The position numbers and the translations under genes were made by a program. The notes beneath the pieces are model-generated. The model was not told the origin of the DNA, did not search any database, and saw only the letters and a list, made by a program, of their open reading frames with translations. Shown piece after piece: positions 60,522 through 64,000 of a stretch of 64,000 nucleotides of DNA. The stretch is from Streptococcus parasuis (lineage in GTDB: Bacteria; Bacillota; Bacilli; Lactobacillales; Streptococcaceae): contig NZ_AP024276.1 of the NCBI RefSeq assembly GCF_021654455.1, forward strand, positions 2,046,001-2,110,000, given 5' to 3'. How positions within the stretch are numbered: the stretch's first letter is position 1; each line of letters opens with the position of its first letter.

Positions 60522-63500
60522 ATTTTCTTCTCCAAAAACCTTTCTTTTCTTTTGCAAATATTGTATAATTATTGCTATAAATATTGAGAATATACCAATC
60601 ATAAGGTATGGTAGATTACCAAAGCCACCTGTTGCTGGATAAATGGGATTAACCTTATTTTTAAGCGTTAGTGTGGTAGTTGGTGGTGAATTAGTACTTG
60701 TAAATCGTACAAACTTCTCTGAAGAGTTGCTGATTTCCAAATAACCAACCAGTTTTTCCTCCTCGATATAGTAGGTGTAATAAGCTGTACCTGACTTATT
60801 GCGAATTGGAACTGTCTCTGTTGTCTTCCAGATATAAGTCCCTGACGTTGCCTGACGTGTTAGAGTGACTTCTTTATAGAGCTCTCCGCCACTAGTTGTC
60901 CCATCAGTTGTTCGGAATAGTTTTACCTTAAGTGAACTTGGCAAATTTACATTTGCTAGTTGCGTCGTTCCGTCACTCTTAAACCAAAGTTTTTGAATAA
61001 CCAACTGACTTTGCTTGCGTTCATTGGTTACACCTAGTTGGTTTAGATTGGTCTGATATTGAAGCTGGATTCCCTGATTCAAATATTCTTTAATGTAAAA
61101 ATTATCTGGAATGGTTGATGTATCTTCCTCGATAAAATAAGTGCACTTTCTTCCATAGGAATCTTGAATCATGAGATTGTTGACTGTTTTTTTCCACGAA
61201 AGATTCGTATCACTATTATATTCCAGCTCAATAACTTTGCTAAAACTGCCATCCACTGACTGACCAAACTTGCGTTTAAGGGTAACTTTAATCTTTCCAA
61301 AGTTACTAGTGTTTTGATTTGCTATTGGCTGACCATTATCCAGCCATTTTTTCGTAATAACTAATCCCGCTTCGACCTGAGTATTGGTCACGGTAAAGCC
61401 ATTAAAGGAATCTCCACTGTATTTTACAGAATAACCATCTGGTAAATTGACTTCAACAGTCTTATACTTAAAGTCAGTTATGGTCACCCCAGGGTTTAGC
61501 TTCTGTATAATCTTTAACATGGAAGTTTCATCTGGAACTTGGATAAAACTAGCCCGCCAATTATTTGAAGTGCTAAGGGTTTGTCGTTGTCGGAAACTTT
61601 CTTTCTGAACACCATTTTGTTTCCATGTTGCCCAAAGTTCTATAGTAACTGCATTCGTTGGATTTGCTTGCCCAATCCAGTTTTTTCGAACATTGATATT
61701 CTTATAGGTCACCTGGTTATTCGTGAAAGTATCTGTGTTGATGGTTGACCAGATATAGTTTGAACGATATACCGTACTCGCATCCCATGAATTTACAGCA
61801 GGATTGTTAAGGGCATGCTTACCAGGCTTCCTATCCAAGTCACCAAGTGTCATTTTTATCTGGGTCGTATCAGTGGTAGTAAACATTACTGAGTTTAGAT
61901 TCCACAATGGACTAGTTGGTGTGTCTTCACCATTATTACCCCAGAAGTTAACGCCACCATGGTAGGCATATTGCATTGCGTCAGCACCATCATAACTAGT
62001 TCTGATATTTGAATTTTGTACGGTGTAAGGAGCTGTTACTGTACCATTTTCGGGAAGTACATATTCAGGACCATGAGCTGCACCATCAGTATAGTTATAT
62101 TCGGGGTTGAGCGAGTTAATCGTATAATAGGTTGCCTCTTCATCATTAAAAGTCCCCCCCTTAAGTGTTATTGGTGTAGTTGACCCCTTTCGATAGAAGC
62201 TTATATCGACATTAAACTCATCCACATTTTGCCGTACCCAGCCACCATGGAGGAGGCCACTGATTTGAATGGTTGGGTAATAGATTGGCTTGTCATTATC
62301 CTTATCAGCATAGGTTTTGTTTCCCCAATAATTGTAACCACCGTTCGGTGACCACCGACTTCTATTTGTCCTTGTTTTAAAGGGAGTTACTTTGATTATT
62401 GCTTCGGCATCCACCAATTCTCCATCATAGTAGGCTGCATCTGTGTACTTGACTTTCACCCACATAGTAGTTGTCGTTAAACTTAGGTCGTTAATACTCC
62501 AACCAGCGTTTGGTTCATATTTATAGTTTGGTGCTGATGGATTAGATGGTTTAAATTCAACCGTTAAACCATTATGGTTGGGAGCTGCTGATGCAATAAC
62601 GGAATCGAGATTGGTATCAAAACCACCACCCCAAATCGGATTATCTGCAGGTGTATTTCCCCAAACAATTTGTGAACGATTGTAGCCTGCCCCGTAACTT
62701 ATCAACTCAACCTTGGAGGTGCTGGGCATGTTTTCGATGATTTGAAGACGGTTAATTGGAGCAATAGTTGTGGGTGATACTGTAATAGGCGACATAACAG
62801 GGGTTGACGAACCTGCTCTCAAAACCGATGAGCGATAGACATCAACTTCGAATTTTGTTACTGTACTCCATGTTTCTCCGATTAAACGTTCAAATGTCCC
62901 TGCTTGGGTCAATCGAAAAATGACATCACTTGGTTTTTGATATCCAGTTTGAATCGATTGGAATCTTATGTGATAATTTGTTTCCGGTAACAGTTCAACC
63001 TCAGGATTGGCATCAGTCGAAGTCCAAACCGCTATTTCTGAAGAATCGCTTTCTCTTAATAGCTGGTAGCTTGCAGCCATGGTGGTTGTGCCATTTAGCA
63101 AGATTGTAGGTATTTTGATGAGTGTATTTACTGGATCCACTGTGCTTGTTTCTGTAGCTGTCGTTGGGCTTGTGTCAGCTGTAGATTGCACTGTGCTCGT
63201 GCTTTCTTGGGTTATAACTGGTACAGGATCCAATTTTGAGTCTAGCACGCCTGAAGTCTCGCCCTTCAACCAACTTCCATCAGCTTGTAGAGTTGATATT
63301 TGCCCTGTTTCATCAACCATCAGCACAGTGTCAGCTGTATTGACAAAACCATCAGCCGAGTCAAATCGTAAGGTGTAGCTTTTCCCTGCTATCAGGTTCA
63401 ACATTTTTTCCTGACCTAAAACAGTCCAACTTTCGACCAACTCACCACTCCCAGTATCCAGTAATGAAACAGTTATATTTGAAACTATTTCATTCGTTTG

Positions 63501-63671
63501 GGAATTGGTAAATCTAAAAACAACTTCTTTTGAACTTTCTATTACTTGGGACTCTTGTGTGACAGCAGTCGAAGTATCTCCTGTTGTTTCAAGTGCATAC
63601 AAAACAGGTGATGCCAGGTTGAAAGTCAACAAAACACTGATTAATAGGCTCGCTATAAATTTCTTTCTCAT
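59004..63671 (-). CDS. Continuous ORF: ancillary (tip) pilin joined in frame to the backbone pilin
   Basis: 1,555 codons from ATG 63671, which has AAAGGAGG at ideal spacing. Residues 1-1050 look like a complete ancillary pilin: signal peptide (MRKKFIASLLISVLLTFNL), a Ser/Thr-rich stretch near 155-185, a large unique region with tryptophan-rich blocks, and C-terminal Cna_B-like repeats (NVRKNWIGQANPTNAVTIEL, LVITKKWLDNGQPI, QLVIQKLWFKSDGTTQL). It ends with a sorting signal YPATGG, a hydrophobic helix and KKRK. Instead of a stop the frame reads VFGEEN and continues into M1051, the backbone pilin start. The product may be one long protein, or two if the internal start at 60521 is used. A G7 tract lies within it at 62154-62160. 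Confidence 0.8.
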   Translation of the reverse strand: MRKKFIASLLISVLLTFNLASPVLYALETTGDTSTAVTQESQVIESSKEVVFRFTNSQTNEIVSNITVSLLDTGSGELVESWTVLGQEKMLNLIAGKSYTLRFDSADGFVNTADTVLMVDETGQISTLQADGSWLKGETSGVLDSKLDPVPVITQESTSTVQSTADTSPTTATETSTVDPVNTLIKIPTILLNGTTTMAASYQLLRESDSSEIAVWTSTDANPEVELLPETNYHIRFQSIQTGYQKPSDVIFRLTQAGTFERLIGETWSTVTKFEVDVYRSSVLRAGSSTPVMSPITVSPTTIAPINRLQIIENMPSTSKVELISYGAGYNRSQIVWGNTPADNPIWGGGFDTNLDSVIASAAPNHNGLTVEFKPSNPSAPNYKYEPNAGWSINDLSLTTTTMWVKVKYTDAAYYDGELVDAEAIIKVTPFKTRTNRSRWSPNGGYNYWGNKTYADKDNDKPIYYPTIQISGLLHGGWVRQNVDEFNVDISFYRKGSTTPITLKGGTFNDEEATYYTINSLNPEYNYTDGAAHGPEYVLPENGTVTAPYTVQNSNIRTSYDGADAMQYAYHGGVNFWGNNGEDTPTSPLWNLNSVMFTTTDTTQIKMTLGDLDRKPGKHALNNPAVNSWDASTVYRSNYIWSTINTDTFTNNQVTYKNINVRKNWIGQANPTNAVTIELWATWKQNGVQKESFRQRQTLSTSNNWRASFIQVPDETSMLKIIQKLNPGVTITDFKYKTVEVNLPDGYSVKYSGDSFNGFTVTNTQVEAGLVITKKWLDNGQPIANQNTSNFGKIKVTLKRKFGQSVDGSFSKVIELEYNSDTNLSWKKTVNNLMIQDSYGRKCTYFIEEDTSTIPDNFYIKEYLNQGIQLQYQTNLNQLGVTNERKQSQLVIQKLWFKSDGTTQLANVNLPSSLKVKLFRTTDGTTSGGELYKEVTLTRQATSGTYIWKTTETVPIRNKSGTAYYTYYIEEEKLVGYLEISNSSEKFVRFTSTNSPPTTTLTLKNKVNPIYPATGGFGNLPYLMIGIFSIFIAIIIQYLQKKRKVFGEENMKKFTKILFTLFAALSLIVSSLGSVIAFAEQPNAPAADEKYDIVLTKVKLTDLSDWPKQTGVDNSTYTGQKLTVTDYFGAGAETLANVWFEVHQGSATGDIVAEGLTGEDGTIKFTNLSAGKYYIVENKAKSKLTSSEQLANSAAVPVEIELPVFKADGGWYTTGDNAVHVYPKNTVDKPDVKKVVNETDMHDTSLIGESKTFKITSTMPEGIKDYQVLTFNDNFSKGLSYNGGFTPTLTRAGVETSIPATAYTFVEPAVGTKAAKLSIVFNKEYIATLKPKDVITIKYNAYINEDAIMGAANPNDISLTYGTNPSETKTVVPTTPPNEETPNPELHTGGKKFKKQDKVTQAGLPGAQFVVQNSDRTKFLKQTTVDGKVTKTEWVDSQETATVFTSQADGTFEVVGLPYGTANQKASEGSTDYQLVEIKAPQGYAKLQQPITFTVNANSYYEDPTAVNLVAADPQKVDNNKVTIPQTGGIGSVVVIVAGVLVAGFGLMLKRRLAK

Positions 63672-63693
63672 ACTACCTCCTTTCTTTTGTAAT

Positions 63694-63851
63694 TTAACAA
63701 CCTCAGGTTTTGCACCCTAATTAATCTTTATATAAAATAATATGTATGAATATGTTTAAAATATTTTTTAAATCTATAACGAGGTTTTGCACCATAAAAA
63801 ATCGAAAGAAATGGTTTGAATCGCTATAAATTTCTTTCTCATAGCCCCCCC
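63694..63851 (-). promoter_or_regulatory. Pilus operon leader with duplicated gene start and G7 tract
   Basis: Minus strand: GGGGGGG (63845-63851) then CT and ATGAGAAAGAAATTTATAGC, identical to the first codons of the ancillary pilin at 63671. This copy runs only 22 codons to a stop near 63777. GGTGCAAAACCT also occurs twice (near 63705-63716 and 63783-63794). It looks like a tandem duplication of the gene's 5' end that decayed into a leader. Confidence 0.6.
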
Positions 63852-63867
63852 TTTTTACAAGTATATT

Positions 63868-63896
63868 ATTTTACAACCATATATATTATAACTCAA
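63868..63896 (-). promoter_or_regulatory. Promoter of the pilus operon
   Basis: Minus strand: -35 TTGAGT (63891-63896), 17-nt spacer, -10 TAAAAT (63868-63873), set in A/T-rich DNA. The transcript would start near 63861 and include the G7/duplicated-start leader. Confidence 0.6.
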
Positions 63897-63925
63897 TTTG
63901 ATAAAAAAGAAAAATAATATGACTC

Positions 63926-63953
63926 AAAAACTTAAGAAAAGTTTAAGTTTTTT
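63926..63953. terminator. Bidirectional terminator-like hairpin at the window end
   Basis: AAAAACTTAA, loop GAAAAGT, TTAAGTTTTT, with T-runs usable on both strands. It probably ends the unseen neighbouring gene beyond 64000. 63954-64000 shows no gene. Confidence 0.5.
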
Positions 63954-64000
63954 ATGTCTATCTTTCCAAAAACTATAGACAAGGCAAGAAAAATATGATA

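Overview
The window is chromosomal DNA from a Streptococcus, most likely Streptococcus suis or a close relative. The evidence is the S10-spc-alpha ribosomal gene order, the pneumococcus-like adcRCBA zinc operon, an rrn operon followed by a streptococcal-type ten-tRNA cluster, and an accessory Sec/serine-rich-repeat (SRR) adhesin locus of the kind described in S. suis. The species call is inference; no database search was possible. Almost every gene is on the minus strand.

Layout. 1-610: the first codons of rpoB (TTG start at 38) and a roughly 540-nt rpoB leader, with a strong promoter, an intrinsic-terminator-like hairpin and three tandem copies of a roughly 105-bp palindromic repeat. 810-5058: pbp1B divergent from tyrS, then a HIT-family hydrolase. 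5087-9522: copper genes copY and copZ with no copA between them, then the zinc operon adcRCBA with two AdcR boxes. 9667-10562: an IS630-family element. 10641-17147: an rrn operon (16S, tRNA-Ala, 23S, 5S, then Asn, Glu, Ser, fMet, Phe, Tyr, Trp, His, Gln and Leu tRNAs) with three tandem promoters. 17181-19162: two decayed IS30-family elements. 19405-34669: the 29-gene ribosomal superoperon rpsJ to rplQ, with secY, adk, infA and rpoA. 34877-37104: an IS66-family element with an 8-bp target duplication and a frameshifted tnpC. 37287-57693: an accessory Sec export and glycosylation locus (gtfB, gtfA, secA2, asp3, asp2, asp1, secY2) and its substrate, a 3,391-residue SRR glycoprotein. 57820-63896: a pilus-like operon with an ancillary pilin, a backbone pilin and a minor pilin, and no sortase in view.

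How the parts work together. The SRR protein should be O-glycosylated in the cytoplasm by GtfA/GtfB and exported by SecA2/SecY2/Asp1-3. Next to it are pilins with Cna_B-type domains, so the 37-64 kb region is a surface-adhesin island beside the ribosomal superoperon.

Most notable. (1) Eight copies of one dispersed palindromic repeat have stems that covary. All eight lie in spacers of rpoB, rRNA or ribosomal-protein operons. (2) The ancillary and backbone pilins form one continuous reading frame with no stop codon. (3) The SRR protein carries a choice-of-anchor-A-like domain but has no LPXTG signal. (4) Two G7 tracts, one in the pilin leader and one in the coding region, could permit phase variation. 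(5) The copper operon lacks its ATPase.
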